A stretch of 64,000 bases of DNA from Elephas maximus indicus (lineage: Eukaryota > Chordata > Mammalia > Proboscidea > Elephantidae). This document shows positions 1 to 11,309 of this stretch, piece by piece. Under the pieces are notes generated by a model. It was not told the origin of the DNA and ran no database searches. It saw only the letters and a list, made by a program, of their open reading frames with translations. Made by a program: the position numbers and the translations under genes. Position 1 is the first letter of the stretch; the number at the start of each line of letters is the position of its first letter. Location of the stretch: contig NC_064831.1 in the NCBI RefSeq assembly GCF_024166365.1, forward strand, positions 78,938,268-79,002,267, in the 5' to 3' direction.

Positions 1-2110
1 ATGTGTAACGTGCTGCTGTTGGGTGGTCTGTTCTATATATGTCTATGAGATAGAGTTGGTTGATTGTGGTATTTAGCTCTTCTGTATCTTTGTTGAGCTT
101 CTTTCTAATTGTTCTGTCCATTATCCTAAGTGATGTGTTAAAGTCTCCTACTACTATCTTAGAATTGTCTATTTCTCTTTTCAGTTTGGTTAGAATTTGT
201 TTTATGTATTTTGGAGCTGTCATTGGGTGCATAAATATTTATTAATGTTATGTGTTTTTGTTAAATTGACTCTTTAATTATTATATAATGCCCTTCTTTG
301 TCTCATATAAGAGATTTTTGACTTAAAGTCTATTTTATCAGAGAGTATTATTGCCACCCTGCTCTTTTTGTTACTCTTTGCTTGACATTTATTTATTTTT
401 TTGTCTTTTTATTATTAAACTACTTATGTTTTTGTGTCTAAGGTGTCTTTTTTAGGCAATATAGTAATGGGTCATTTTAAAAAAAGTTTTTTTTAAATCC
501 ATTCTGCCACTCTTTTTCTCTTGACTGGAGAACTTAATCTATTTACATTCAGTGTGATTATCAATAGGTATGAATTCACTGCTGCCACTTTGTCATGCTT
601 TTATATTTTTTGGGGGGGGGATGTTAACCGTTTCTTTGTTATGCTTAATTTTCTCTGCTGAGTTCTTTTTGTATATGGATTTTCTTTTCCTATCCTCTGT
701 TGTTGTTGCATTTAATGAATCTTTTTGATTTTCTTCTTTATTTTGATGATTAGAGTAGATTTATTAATTCTTTTTGTGTGTGTGTGTGTGGTTACTCTGA
801 AATGTACCTTTATCTTCCTAAATTTAAAACAGTCTGATATGTTTTGACATCACCTTAACTTCTTTTCTGTATGGAAGTTCTATAACTATACCATTTATTC
901 CCCCTTTTTGTTTTGAAGTTGTGGCTGTTTATAGCTTAACATCTCTGGTTCCTTGTTATCGGTTTATTTTACTTTTGTGAAGTCTTTATCTGGGTTGGTA
1001 TCTGCGTGATCATGTGCCTTTATCTCAGGTTGTTGTCTGATGTCATTGGTTCACTGTCCAAAGGACTCCCTTTAATATTTCTTATAAGGCTGGTCTGGTT
1101 TTTACAAATCCCTTTATTTATGCTTATGTGGAAGTGTCCTAGTTTCAACATCATTTGAAATGTTTTTTGAAATATTTTGCTGGGTATGTGATCCTTGGTT
1201 GGTAATTCTTTCTTTCAGGATTTTATATATGTCATCCCATTGGCTTCTTGTCTGTATACTTTCTGGTGAGAAATCAGAGCTTAGTTTTACTGGTGCCCTT
1301 TCCTAGATGATATTTCATTTTTTCTTGAGCTGCTTTCAGGATTATTTCTTTGTCTTTGGTTTTGGAAAGTTAGACATATGTCTTGGTGAGTTTCTTTTCA
1401 GGTCTATCTTGTATGGGATTCATTGAGCTTTTTGGATGGAAACCTTGTATTTCATGATATTTGGAAGGTTTTCTGCCAATATATCTTTAAAAATTCTCTC
1501 TGTACATTTTTTTCTCCTCCTCTTGTGGAATTCCTGTTACACATAAATTATTCCTCTTGTTTGTGTCTTAGGCTTTCTTCATTCTTCATTTTCTTTTTTG
1601 ATTGTTTTCAAACAAATTCATATCAAGAATTTATCCCTATTTCACTGATTCTTTCTTCCATTGAGTCAATTCTACTTCTATGTCCTTACATTGAGTTATC
1701 CATCTCTGATATCTTATTGTTATCTTCTGGTTTTTTTTTTTTTTTTGGTATGATTTCTAATTGTCTGTTTATTTTGTCATTTTGTCCTTGTATTGGTTTC
1801 TTGAATTTTTGTAGGGTTTTCTCTGTATTTTTCCTTAATCTCCTTGAGGATTCTATATGTAAGTCTTTTGAATTCCTTGTCAGGTAATTCTATTATCATT
1901 TCTTCCTCAAGAAGGTTTTCTGCTCCTTTATTTTGCTAACTTGTTTGAGCCATGTTATCCTGTTTCTTCATATGATTCATTGTTGTCTGCTGTCTACAAG
2001 GCATTAAGGTGTTTATTTATTTATTTATATATTTCATCATTTATTCTATATTTGTTTGTTTTGTCCTGGTTTGTTTTGTTTTGATATGTCAGGAGCTTTG
2101 ACTCCTCCCT

Positions 2111-2266
2111 GGAAACCCTGGTGGCATAGTGGTTAAGTGCTATGTCTGCTAACCAAAAGGTCGGCAGTTCAAATCCACCAGGTGCTCCCTGGAAACTCTA
2201 TGAAGCAATTCTACTCTGCTATGAGTCAGAATCGACTCAACAGCAGTGGGTTTGGTTTTTGGTGGG
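2111..2266 (+). mobile_element. AfroSINE, short form
   Basis: The tRNA-like head has an A-box-like stretch (tggcatagtggttaag) and a B box (ggcagttcaaatcc). It is followed directly by the RTE-like tail (agtcagaatcgactcaacag). Flanking duplications ttgactcctccct (2098-2110) and ttgattcctctct (2267-2279) match at 11 of 13 bases and define the insert. The host is the L1 5' region. Confidence 0.95.
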
Positions 2267-2849
2267 TTGATTCCTCTCTCTCTGTTTAGAATGTCTTCCT
2301 TTGTATTATTTTAATTGTTGTTGTTTTATTGTACTGGTTCATGGGTAATTTTAGTCATATTGGTTGCCTGGGTTTGATTTTCTCTCCCTTAGTGGGTAGG
2401 GTAGGTCACATCCACATGTGAATCCTCTGTGGTTAGGCTCATGCCTCTTGCCTTATAGGAATCAGTGGAAGTGAGATAGCAGGTTCTTTCCCTGATATTG
2501 GGTGACCAGGGTTGAGTGGCCAGGGTCTCTCCACAGCTTTTGTGGGACTGTGGGTACTAGCCATTAGGCTGTCCTCTGAAGGTCAGGGCAGTAAGTCTCC
2601 ATAGCTGCTGTGAGGGAGTGCTACCCAAATGGGTGGTATAGGCCCTCTGTGTGTGCACAAATTAGTGCCTCAGTAGGTGGTCGAGGATCTAGGGGTTTCA
2701 GTGCATGCGCAGTTAGCTTGCCAGAACTGTCTGCTTGTGAGATGTGTGATGTTGCAGATGGACAGACACTGGATTTAGGGCACTAGGATCTACTGTTCAT
2801 CATTTGGTAGAGGTGCTGATGGCCCCTGTCAGGATGTGATGGCATTGCT

Positions 2850-3560
2850 GATGAGGTGATGTGCCTCTCTGCCTGGTCACCAGACATGGCTGCAGGGAGC
2901 ATTCTTGCTGGTCACTGGGTTATGGGAATTGTGGGTGTGCACCATCAGTTGCCAGGTGGTTGGGGCAGGGGTGCACAGGTCACTGTGGGTCAGGTTGCTC
3001 AGGAGCTCACACCATCGGTTGCCAGATGGGATGGGGAGGCTGCCTCACATGTGGTACAAGAATGTCTGCCACTGGCTGCCAGAAAGGTGGGGTGATGGGA
3101 GTGGGGTGGGAGACTTGCACCCCTCTACCAGTGGCATGGGAGCACTTACCACTAATCACTGGGTGGATGAGGTAGGTGCTCATCACTGACCACTGGTCTG
3201 GCAGTGCAGGAGTGCGTGCCACTGTTTGCCAGTCTGGTGGCATGGGAAGATGCACTGTGGATTGCCAGGTGGGTAGAGCAATGGGGGGGGGGTGTGCAGA
3301 GGGACAGGAGGCAGGGTGGTGGGGCAGTGGGGAAAGGCTGGCAGACAGTCATGCACTGCCCATTGCTGGTCTGAGGGCACAGGGATATGTGCTACCAGTC
3401 ACTGTGCTGGCTAGGTGACCATGAGTTGCCAGTCACAGGCAGGGTGGAGGTGTGTAGGGAGTAAGTTTGCATCACTATTCACCAGGTGGACATGGCGAGG
3501 TGAGAAACTGATGGTCACTGGGAGGGTATGGGGGAGGAGAAGCATGTTCTTGTGGTCAGC
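2850..3560. repeat. Degenerate minisatellite in the L1 5' UTR
   Basis: A unit resembling 'gcaccactggttgccagatggg' recurs irregularly every 35-75 bases, for example near 2951, 3021, 3078, 3228, 3264 and 3427. The tract is G-rich on the plus strand. Several overlapping open frames on both strands come from the low stop-codon density and are not genes. Copy number and period are estimated by eye. Confidence 0.5.
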
Positions 3561-4209
3561 AGCATGGGCACCTTGCCACTCCCCACAGACTGCAGCCAGC
3601 AATCAGGACCCAGCCCTGACAAAACATAAGAAGAGAAGGGGTGTCCAAAATCTGGTCAAATTGGGGGATCTCCAAGCGTCACTCAATGGATCCTCCTCTC
3701 CATAGGTACCACTGCCCCAAATGACCAAGGACTGCTTCTGGTGAGTAGTTCTGTCCTTATTGTCTGGGCCCTTCCCTGCTCTGTGGTCACCTGGGTCCCT
3801 GGAGCTCTTACCCACCTTCCTGCACTTTCCCTCCTCAGGTCTGGTTCATGTTCTGCTCACCTTGCTTTGCTCTGGGTTTGTTTACACACTATCTCTATCT
3901 CCTATTGAGAATTTCGTGAAGTGACCTCCCTGTGCTCCTCACCTGGAAATGCTGCTCCCTTTGCCTCAGGTTGGCCACGCTGCACCCACCTGGCTGGCAG
4001 GGCGCCTACCGTCTGTAAATCTCCTTGATCACTGTTTTCATTCAGTTTCTCCTTCCATTCGGTGTTCAGTCTAATTCCTCAGCCTTCTGTTTGCTGCTCA
4101 AGGTTCCAAGACTGTCATCTATATGTGTTTTACTTGGTTTCTCCGTTCTTTGCTGCAGGGGATGGCAGGTGTGTCTGACTAAGCTGCCGTCTTAGGCCAT
4201 CACTTGTGC

Positions 4210-5090
4210 TATCTTTTTAATTTAGTATGAGAATAGAATTGAGAAGAAATCATTGCTTTCCACAGTACAGAAAATTTTAAGGAATGTGAGCATTATCTGT
4301 TCATACTGGTTTTACAGAACTTAAAACTGCCTGGACCCAGACTTTTGGGGTAGGTCTTTAGTAACAGGTTGTATTTCCTCCTTTTTAATATGTCTGTTAA
4401 GTTACCTCTTTTATTTTGAGACAATGTATAGAAAATAGGCCATTTTATGTAGATTTTCCAATATTATTCATAAAGTTATTTAGTCCTATTCTTTTAAGTC
4501 TGTAAGCTGTCCCTTGACTACCTTTACCAGAAGTTTTACAACTTTTAGAGAATTGCCAAAAAGGTAGATCTTGGACTTATTAAATATTTAATTTTTTTTT
4601 AGTTTTTTTAATATATTAATTTCAGATTTTTTCTTTGTCATATAGCTTATTATATTCTGCTTAAGTAATTTTTTGTGGGGAAGTAGTTATTATTTGAGAA
4701 TTTATTTATTTTCTTGTTTCTAGTCTGATAAAGTGTTTGAGACCATCAATATGATTCTAAAAGTAGATTTTTCTGAGTCCTTTGGGTTTTTATATATTTA
4801 ATATTCTAATTGCCTTTAATATCCAAGACTGTAACTGAATTTTTTTTTTTTTTTTGTCTCTGGTACTATAGCTATTTAGTATATTATCTTCTTATTTCTT
4901 TTCAATCTCAAAGTAGGACCATATTTTTAAAATATTTTATTATGACTTCATTTTTGTTATTCAAGGTACTTGAGTCTCACTTTCAAAATATTTCTGCCTT
5001 GTTCTTTGCAATTATCAGGCCATCAGCTCTTTCTCAGCAGCTGTCATATTGTTTAACAGTTAGAGTCCTAACTCATGGTTTGTAATATGA
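4210..5090 (-). mobile_element. L1 ORF2 fragment (antisense)
   Basis: This AT-rich stretch includes 'ctggacccagacttttgggg' (about 4332), a recognisable antisense L1 reverse-transcriptase signature, followed by typical T-rich antisense ORF2 sequence. It abuts the 5' end of the preceding L1 but represents a different part of L1, so it is probably a separate fragment. The right boundary is uncertain. Confidence 0.55.
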
Positions 5091-5518
5091 TATCATCTGC
5101 GAAGTCAGATATCCAACCCTCTACATTAGTACCTAAATCAAGAAATTCAAGAGAAAATTTAGGTCTTTTCAGCAGCATGTGATTTTGGGGGTTAAGCTGT
5201 TAATAAGATCCCATAAGGCACTTTTTTTTTAATCTATTATTCCACTCAGTGTAAAGATAAACCATAACTCAACCAACTTTTCAAAAATCAAGCTATTTGA
5301 ACCAAAATTAATAATGTGGTATCACAAGGATAAATTTGTTCTGACAAGAGTTCTATTCTTTAGTCCTTGGAAATGAGTAAATAATCAAAGAAGGGAAATG
5401 AAGCTTAGCAGAAGCTGATAGAATTTTTTTTTCAACACATCACAAATATAGGGAAAGTCTATACTGTTTCAAGTTACCGCCTACATCGATTTCTCTTTTG
5501 ACCTTTCAGTAAGAACAG
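5091..5518. other. Unassigned AT-rich sequence
   Basis: I recognise no repeat or gene. It ends in a pyrimidine-rich tract (tttctcttttgacctttcag, ending at 5509) that could act as a splice acceptor for the exon-like segment that follows. Confidence 0.4.
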
Positions 5519-5890
5519 GCTCATGTTCATCATGACATGCTTAGGACTTGGAATACGATGTCCATGACAGCTGCTATCAGGAATCCTGTGGGTGTGTCAG
5601 AAGATATCCAATTTCCTTTTGAAATTATGCATTCTGAAAAGAAGCTGCTGTTGCTTTTGACATTAAAAGCACAGGGCAAAATGGTCCAAATTCCCGAAAG
5701 CCTCACTAGTGTGGGTGGATACATTTGTGGAATACGAATCCCAAGCAAGACTTCGTCCATAGAACAATGCTTCACACTCAACGGATTAATCACTGGAACG
5801 CTTGACCCCAAATCCTTCCCTTGCGATTTCAAAAATCCTATTTTGTCTTACATTGTAACCATAACTGACCTTCCTTCTCACTTTTCAGCA
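5519..5890 (+). other. Possible host exon or pseudogene exon, unidentified
   Basis: A frame of about 125 codons stays open from near 5513 through 5890, in sequence with more balanced base composition than its surroundings. The predicted peptide has a mixed, protein-like composition, including the stretches GVSEDIQFPFEIMHSEKK and GGYICGIRIPSKTSS. A TAA at 5510 closes the frame just upstream, so an acceptor at 5509 would not fit this frame, while an 'acag' at 5515-5518 would. No clear donor site follows. I do not recognise the protein. It could be an exon, a processed pseudogene piece, an old transposon fragment or chance. Confidence 0.25.
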
Positions 5891-6071
5891 TCTAGTCTGT
5901 TTTCTCTCTGTTTCTCACTACTGTGTTTAGGCTTCTGGTCCCTATGTGTATATCACCCTTTTGATGTATGAATACATCTCTTCACAACTAGTTAATGCCA
6001 ATTCTTGCTCTTGTCTTTGTCTCATGATAATCACTATTTTCATGGACAGCCACTTCTTTGTTTTTCAACAG

Positions 6072-6161
6072 GAGGGATTCTGTGTAACTATTCAGAATCA
6101 CACAAAAACTCCATTTGAATGGAGGAACCAAGAGACCATTATTTTGTCCACCATCTCACAG
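6072..6161 (+). other. Possible 90-bp in-frame exon
   Basis: A pyrimidine tract ending 'tttttcaacag' precedes 90 bases with no stop in one frame, and 'gtacgaagt' follows as a plausible donor. The length is a multiple of three and the frame is phase 0. The peptide begins EGFCVTIQNHTKTPFEW. It lies about 180 bases after the open segment at 5519-5890 on the same strand, which is why the two are reported together. The product is unknown. Confidence 0.25.
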
Positions 6162-6300
6162 GTACGAAGTAGAAGCATGACATTCATAAATTCACACACA
6201 GCATGTCTAAGGACAATGTAGGAATATAAGTTTCCTGAATTTAGTCCTATGTACTTTCTTCTCCAAAAGTCATTTAATTTTCTAGATTTTTAAAGTCCCA

Positions 6301-6507
6301 AATCAAAAAAAAAAAGTTGCCATCGAGTCAATTCCAACTCATGGTGACCCATGTCAGAGTAGAACTGCTCCATAGGGATTTCAAGGCTGTGACTTTTCAG
6401 AATCAGATTGGCAGGCCTTTCTTCCAAGGTGCCTCTGGGGGATTCAAATTGCCAACCTTTCAGTTCTTAGTCAAGTGTTTTAACTGTTTGTGCTACCCAA
6501 GGACTCC
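6301..6507 (-). mobile_element. AfroSINE, long form
   Basis: On the plus strand it starts with an A-run and the complement of the RTE-like tail (catcgagtcaattccaactc). The extra middle block typical of the long form follows (gcctttcttccaaggtgcctctggg), then the complement of the tRNA head. Perfect 12-bp duplications tttaaagtccca flank it at 6289-6300 and 6508-6519. Confidence 0.95.
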
Positions 6508-6679
6508 TTTAAAGTCCCAGAACACTTTAAATGGCATATTCCATTGAGTCATAGAATATAAAACCTATAAAAAAGGAGTTAAAATAAGTGTTAGGGAACT
6601 AGACCCTGTCTCTTCAACCTCCCCACCTGTCATTCAGCAGGCTGAAGCAACCTCGCAAACACATAATTTGAAAAGCACT

Positions 6680-6930
6680 GCTGTAAAAAAAATTAGAAGA
6701 CAGAAATGGAAATTGGGAATGTTAGAGCCCGAGGGAGTAGGCAATGGGATAGGCACGTGGGGAAAGAATTGTCATTTTAAATAGAGTGGTCAAGGTAAAC
6801 TTCATTTAGAAGGTGACTTTTAAAGCAGGTGAGGGAACAATCCACCTGGACAACAGGGAGAAGAACATTCCAGGTAGAAGGAACAGCGAATGCAAACTCC
6901 TGGGCATGTGCAAGACACAGTGAGAAGGTA
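6680..6930 (+). repeat. Ancient mammalian interspersed repeat fragment
   Basis: Phrases such as 'gaacattccaggtagaagga' and 'ttttaaatagagtggtcaagg' match a widely dispersed old mammalian repeat also seen at 8281, 32955, 34193, 43740 and 44370. I cannot name the family with confidence. Confidence 0.45.
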
Positions 6931-7480
6931 CATCTGCAAAAATGAAAAAAGGAGGGTTTCACCTGCTAGCCAGCCTGGTCAAATCAGAGCCTGGGTAATA
7001 GACATTGGAGTTAAATCACTTTTTACATCATTTTTATTGATATACCTGTTCTTCCCAGCCCTTCCACTGTACATAAATCTGTCCAAACTTACTTTCCTTA
7101 AATGTGTGTGTGTTTCTGTCTAAACCGTGTATCCATCAATAGGAAGCTTGCAAATGAACTTGTTCAGCATGACATCAGCTACTGCTACTGGTGTAAACAT
7201 CTCGTTATATGCTTGATTAGGGCTTCTATCAAACTGAGACCATGGAGCTACCTGGGCAAAAAAGTGATGTGCATATGGGATATGTCATAATCACATCTCT
7301 ACATATTGAGGGAGACCACGCTGCCTCCGTAGATGGGTAAGTTGTGTTGGAGTCTGAGAAGCTGTGTAGTTCCTTTGACCAGAGATTCAGGAAGGCCATT
7401 CCTAAGCTCGAGCTTAATCAAGCTATCCGGTATTCCATAAAACTTTGTCTACTGTTCCTTGACCACCCCTTGATCACTTT
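6931..7480. other. Unassigned sequence
   Basis: No clear gene or repeat is seen. Short open frames on the plus strand have no domain I recognise. Confidence 0.4.
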
Positions 7481-7499
7481 GTTTGCTCTGTCCAGTGCT

Positions 7500-7776
7500 T
7501 TTTATCTGCCTTTCCCTTCTTCACTCAGTCCACCTGGCAAAACTCCAAGAACCAGTTCACTGATCACCTCTTCACTGGCTGGCAGAGTAGGTGGCTCTTT
7601 TCTATGTGCTCCTTCAGCTTTCTGACCCTGATCCCTTTGTAGCACGTGTTGCACCCTATCATTGCTATGTGTGCACATGCCTTTGTGTTGTGCACAAATT
7701 GTGAGTTCCTTGAGGATGCATGATGACAATTGATTCACCTCTGCATCCACAGGATGAATACAGTGTCTGATGCATA
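7500..7776 (+). mobile_element. L2 LINE 3' fragment
   Basis: The order of phrases is that of an old L2 3' end: a pyrimidine-rich coding remnant, then 'gtgagttccttgaggatgcatg', then 'agtgtctgatgca'. It is cut at its right end by the AfroSINE at 7777. The frames on both strands are remnants, not genes. Confidence 0.5.
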
Positions 7777-7948
7777 CAAAAAACCAAGCCCTTTGCCACT
7801 GAGTCAATTACCACTCACAGCGACTCTATAGAAAAGAGTAGAACTTCCCCATAGAGTTTCCAAAGAGCATCCGGTAGATTCAAACTGCTGACCATCCATC
7901 TGGTTAACAGCCATTGCTCTTAACCACTACGCCACCATGGTTTCCCTG
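7777..7948 (-). mobile_element. AfroSINE, short form
   Basis: The complement of the tail (ccactgagtcaattaccactc) leads, and the complement of the tRNA head follows (aaccactacgccaccatgg). A likely diverged duplication is ctgatgcat / ctgttgcat. It sits at the 3' end of an L2 fragment. Confidence 0.9.
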
Positions 7949-8280
7949 TTGCATTGCAGGCTGTTAACAAATGTATATTCAACCAATGTGTGAATGGATC
8001 ATACTAGCTGGATCCTGTTACATAGGCACATACTGTACAATCCAGTAGTTTGGGGCATTGTTAGAGAAAATTTCTATGTTGAAAATCAGGAATCTGAAAT
8101 CTCCCGAGGCCCCTATCACTGGGGTTTTCATTGGGATTATATACAAAAGCAAATCCACTTTGGTCTGGGTTTGTACTGAACAGTTTTTGATTATATGGGT
8201 TATAGGCCCCGGATGCTGGAATAATCATTCCCTTTCAGGAGATGATACTTCTCTACCAGGGAAATAAAGTGCCTTCCCAA
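7949..8280. other. Unassigned sequence
   Basis: I see no recognisable gene, repeat or regulatory motif in this stretch. Confidence 0.4.
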
Positions 8281-8570
8281 GATTCATTCATTTATTTATT
8301 CACTGCACACACGTGCATTGAGTTGTTGCAAACACTGTACTAGATACTTGGATATATCAGCAAATGAAAAAGACCCTCTATGGAGCAGAGGTTCTATCCA
8401 TGGTAAACAGGAAGCAAATCTCTGAAAAGTTAATAAAAAAAAAAAGAGCAGGGAAAGGGAGATGGGTAATGTGAGGAGTGATGGAGCAGGTGTTGGTCTT
8501 AACAGGACGATTTGAGTAGACCTAATTGAAGAGATGAATGTTGAACAAAAATTTAAAGAGAGGGAACTAC
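8281..8570 (+). repeat. Ancient mammalian interspersed repeat fragment
   Basis: It begins 'attcattcatttatttattc' and carries 'gcattgagttgttgcaaacactgtactag'-like sequence, then 'ggagcaggtgttggtctta'. This is the same old family as the copy at 32955. The family name is uncertain. Confidence 0.4.
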
Positions 8571-8630
8571 ATAAGCCTTGCTCAGCAGGGTCTCCTATGC
8601 ACTAGAACCTTCTATAGCAAAGGGCCCAGA

Positions 8631-8827
8631 ACCAGTTGCTATCGGGTCAACTCCAACGCATTGTGACCCCATCTGTGTCAGAGTAGAACTGTGCTCCATA
8701 GGGCTTTCAATGGCTGATTTTTCTGAAGTAAATCTCCAGGTCTTTCTTCCAAGGTGCCTCTGGGTGGACTTGAGCAGCCAACCTTCCGGTAAATAGCTGA
8801 GTGCATCATTTGTAACACTGAGACTCC
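8631..8827 (-). mobile_element. AfroSINE, long form
   Basis: The tail complement (ctatcgggtcaactccaacg), the long-form middle block and the head complement are all present. Perfect 11-bp duplications aagggcccaga flank it at 8620-8630 and 8828-8838. Confidence 0.95.
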
Positions 8828-8838
8828 AAGGGCCCAGA

Positions 8839-9948
8839 AGAGGGACCTAAACAGCCCAGCAAACACAGGAAGCATTCCTGGTACCCTTCCTTAAGTTCTC
8901 CAAGTACCAGTAGCCTGCAGAGATTAAAAAAAAAAAAAAAAAAAAATGGCTTCCATAAAATATTCTAATAGCACAACCATCTCCAAGACGAATCCAGTCT
9001 CCGCATTTTAAAGATAGCAAAATATTTCCATCACTGCAGTGCTTTGCAAATATTTTTAAAGATCAAGGAAATTGGCCAATTTGGAAATGTTTAAAAATGG
9101 AACATTTTCACATCACCTCATATGTTATCTATCCTTTAACAATACATTTTTTGAAGCATGTGTCCGTGGTACAGTTGTGCCCCCCACTACCTCGTGGGAT
9201 GAACTGGCTGAATTAATGCTGCTTATAAAAGGCCAAGTGATGATAGATTCATGACACGTTCCCTGGAGGTTGCTGTGCTTAAGACAGGCTGATGTTCCCT
9301 TACTTTGTGAGCTCCTATCAGATTTTGCCACTTGTAGAAAATTGCCTTGGACAGAGCTATCATTATTATTATTTTATTCTTGCCAGAAACTACCATTTCA
9401 AAGTGTGCTTCTTGCTGGATTGAGAAACAAAATAATGAGCCTGTATTTTTATTTCCTAGGAGGCCCCATTCATTTACATTCACTTACAGCTTAGACTCCC
9501 TGGATTCTGTAATGTGCACAGTGCTGCTAGGCCCGGGGCACACAGTCACAGTAGGGAAGAAGCAAAGCCCAAAAGGCTGGATATCACAAGATGCCTCGGG
9601 TGCGTTCACATGAGCTCAGGGATCCATATATATGTGCTGAGGAATCTGATATAGAGAAGTGTGAGTCTTTGCTTTGCATGCTAGAATATCGGGTGGGTCC
9701 ATGCCTGTCTACTCGGAAGCCTGTTTGCATTGGCCAAGCACCATAGTGCTCTCTGCTGGATGAAATCTATCAGGCCCCTGACTTGTTGATTTTTTTTTTT
9801 TCTTTTGTAATGTTCAACTAACTTTCGTGTATATAGCAGTATCGACTGAGTAGCCCCTGTGTCCCAGGCCAAACCAGATTGGCCATAAAAAGTGACTTGG
9901 TCACAAAATAATATTTCTAGGCTTTAACTCCCTACCCTGTAGGGTAAG
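8839..9948. other. Unassigned sequence with an A-run
   Basis: A poly(A) run lies at about 8926-8946, and a T-rich tract near 9790 is followed by 'gtaatgttcaactaactttc'. Several short overlapping open frames exist on both strands but none has a recognisable product or convincing splice context. Confidence 0.4.
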
Positions 9949-10155
9949 GAGCCCTGATGGCACTGTGGTTAAAGCGCTCAGCTGCTAACCTAAAGGTCCA
10001 CAGGTTTGCGCCAACCAGCCACTCTGTGGGGGAAAGATGTGGCCGTTGGCTTCCACAAAGATTATAGCCTTGGAAACGCTACTACAGGACAGTTCTACTC
10101 TGTCCCGTAAGGTCACTGTGAGTTGGAATTGACTCACTGACAATGGCTGGCCTGT
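9949..10155 (+). mobile_element. AfroSINE, long form
   Basis: The head 'ggagccctgatggcactgtgg' is followed by a degraded B box, the long-form middle block (ggggaaagatgtggccgttgg) and the RTE-like tail (gagttggaattgactcactg). The target-site duplication is not clear. Confidence 0.85.
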
Positions 10156-10324
10156 GGATATCCCAGCCTTCAGATTTGCACTGAGAATCTGCAGGAGAAT
10201 CTCAGAGATGTTTCTTGTCTACCAGCTGCTATCCTCTGTGTTATTCCTTTCTGTGCTATTTTCTCTGATGATATATATCAGCTGCTTAAGCCTTCAGATC
10301 ATGGGAAGAAGATGAGGAAGGTTT

Positions 10325-10735
10325 TTGTTCTGGTTGTCTTTTGCTGCTTAACAAACATACATAACATAGTGGCTTAAAGCTCCACCATTTTATTTGCCCA
10401 TGATTCTAATGTGTGGGCAGGGCTCTGATGGTCTTGCCAGCGATCACTCCTGTCACTGCATTCAGCTCGCAGGTCAGTTGGGAGCCGGGCTCAGTTAGGC
10501 ATAGCTGGACTGAATTCTCAATCAGTGTACTCGCTCCCATTCCACATGATCTCTCCACTTGGCCTTTCTGTGTGCTCTCCAGTAGGGTGTTGGCTGACTT
10601 CTTATGTGCAAGCTCAAAGCTCCCAAGATTGCAAAAGCAGTAGCTACCAGGCCTTCATAAATCTCAGACTCAGAACTGGGACAGCATCACTGCCAATGCA
10701 TTCTATTTGTTAAAGCAAGTTACAAGGCCAAGACT
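10325..10735. mobile_element. LTR-like old repeat fragment
   Basis: The segment starts 'tggttgtcttttgctgcttaac' and contains 'gtggcttaaagctccaccat' and 'agctcccaagattgcaaaag', phrases typical of an old mammalian LTR-type repeat. A related start occurs at 18900. The exact family is not determined, and the open frame across it is not a gene. Confidence 0.4.
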
Positions 10736-11301
10736 AGGTTTCAGGGTAGGGCCGGGGCTAGGGTGAGGTAAGTGAGGTGCCTTGGGCAGGACTCTGAGAA
10801 TGAGTGGTTCTTTAAATTTTGTGTCTTAGGTGCCTCACTCTAGTCTGGACCCTGTTCAAGAATAAAGGGCTCGAATACCAAGTCCTTGTGTGAATACCTG
10901 CAAGTAGAGTTCATTGGGGAGTACCAGTGTAACAGTTCCGCAATCTGTCCTCTGGCCCATAATGACGTGTACTCTCCCCTGTGTAAGACATACTCATCAC
11001 CTCATCGCCCTCCAGGAGCCAAAAAGTATGACAGCACTTTAGCATCATGTTTCGGCTTAAGGTCCAGGATATTGTCTTTTACATCGGACCCACATGCAGA
11101 TGAGGTTCCCTGGATGTCCTTCCTCGGGGGCAGCTCCCTGAGCACACTTCCTCTCCATTTCAGGACACATAAACTGCCCCCACATACCCAGGGTACCATG
11201 GTGACACAGAAGGAGAGTAACTGCAGTGGGCACTGCCATGGAAAAAGGAAATGAAGGAAGTGCCTATAAAAATTCTGAAATCTACCTGGGTATATACCAA
11301 T
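10736..11301. other. Unassigned sequence
   Basis: The stretch has somewhat higher GC than its surroundings, with open frames on both strands (for example plus 10886-11254, minus 11002-11199). Overlapping frames on opposite strands and the absence of any recognisable domain argue against a gene. Confidence 0.35.
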
Positions 11302-11309
11302 TCCCTTAC

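Larger units (their letters stand above)
1..4205 (-). mobile_element. L1 LINE, 5' part (antisense), cut by the window edge
   Basis: The plus strand reads as the complement of an old mammalian L1. About 1-480 matches the antisense of the ORF2 endonuclease start. About 480-2000 corresponds to the ORF1 region, T-rich because it is antisense. 2280-4205 is GC-rich, as expected for an L1 5' UTR, and ends near 4205 where AT-rich sequence resumes. The element therefore runs right to left and leaves the window at base 1. An AfroSINE interrupts it at 2111-2266. Open frames here are antisense and not genes. The subfamily is not determined, and the 5' boundary is approximate. Confidence 0.7.

Noticed and set aside
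1423..1887. 154-codon hydrophobic open frame
   Set aside because: It is the antisense of an A-rich L1 ORF1 region. T-rich antisense gives F/L/S-rich peptides that mimic membrane proteins.
2856..3815. Many overlapping open frames on both strands
   Set aside because: The region is GC-rich L1 5' UTR with a minisatellite, so stop codons are rare in all frames. No domain is recognisable.
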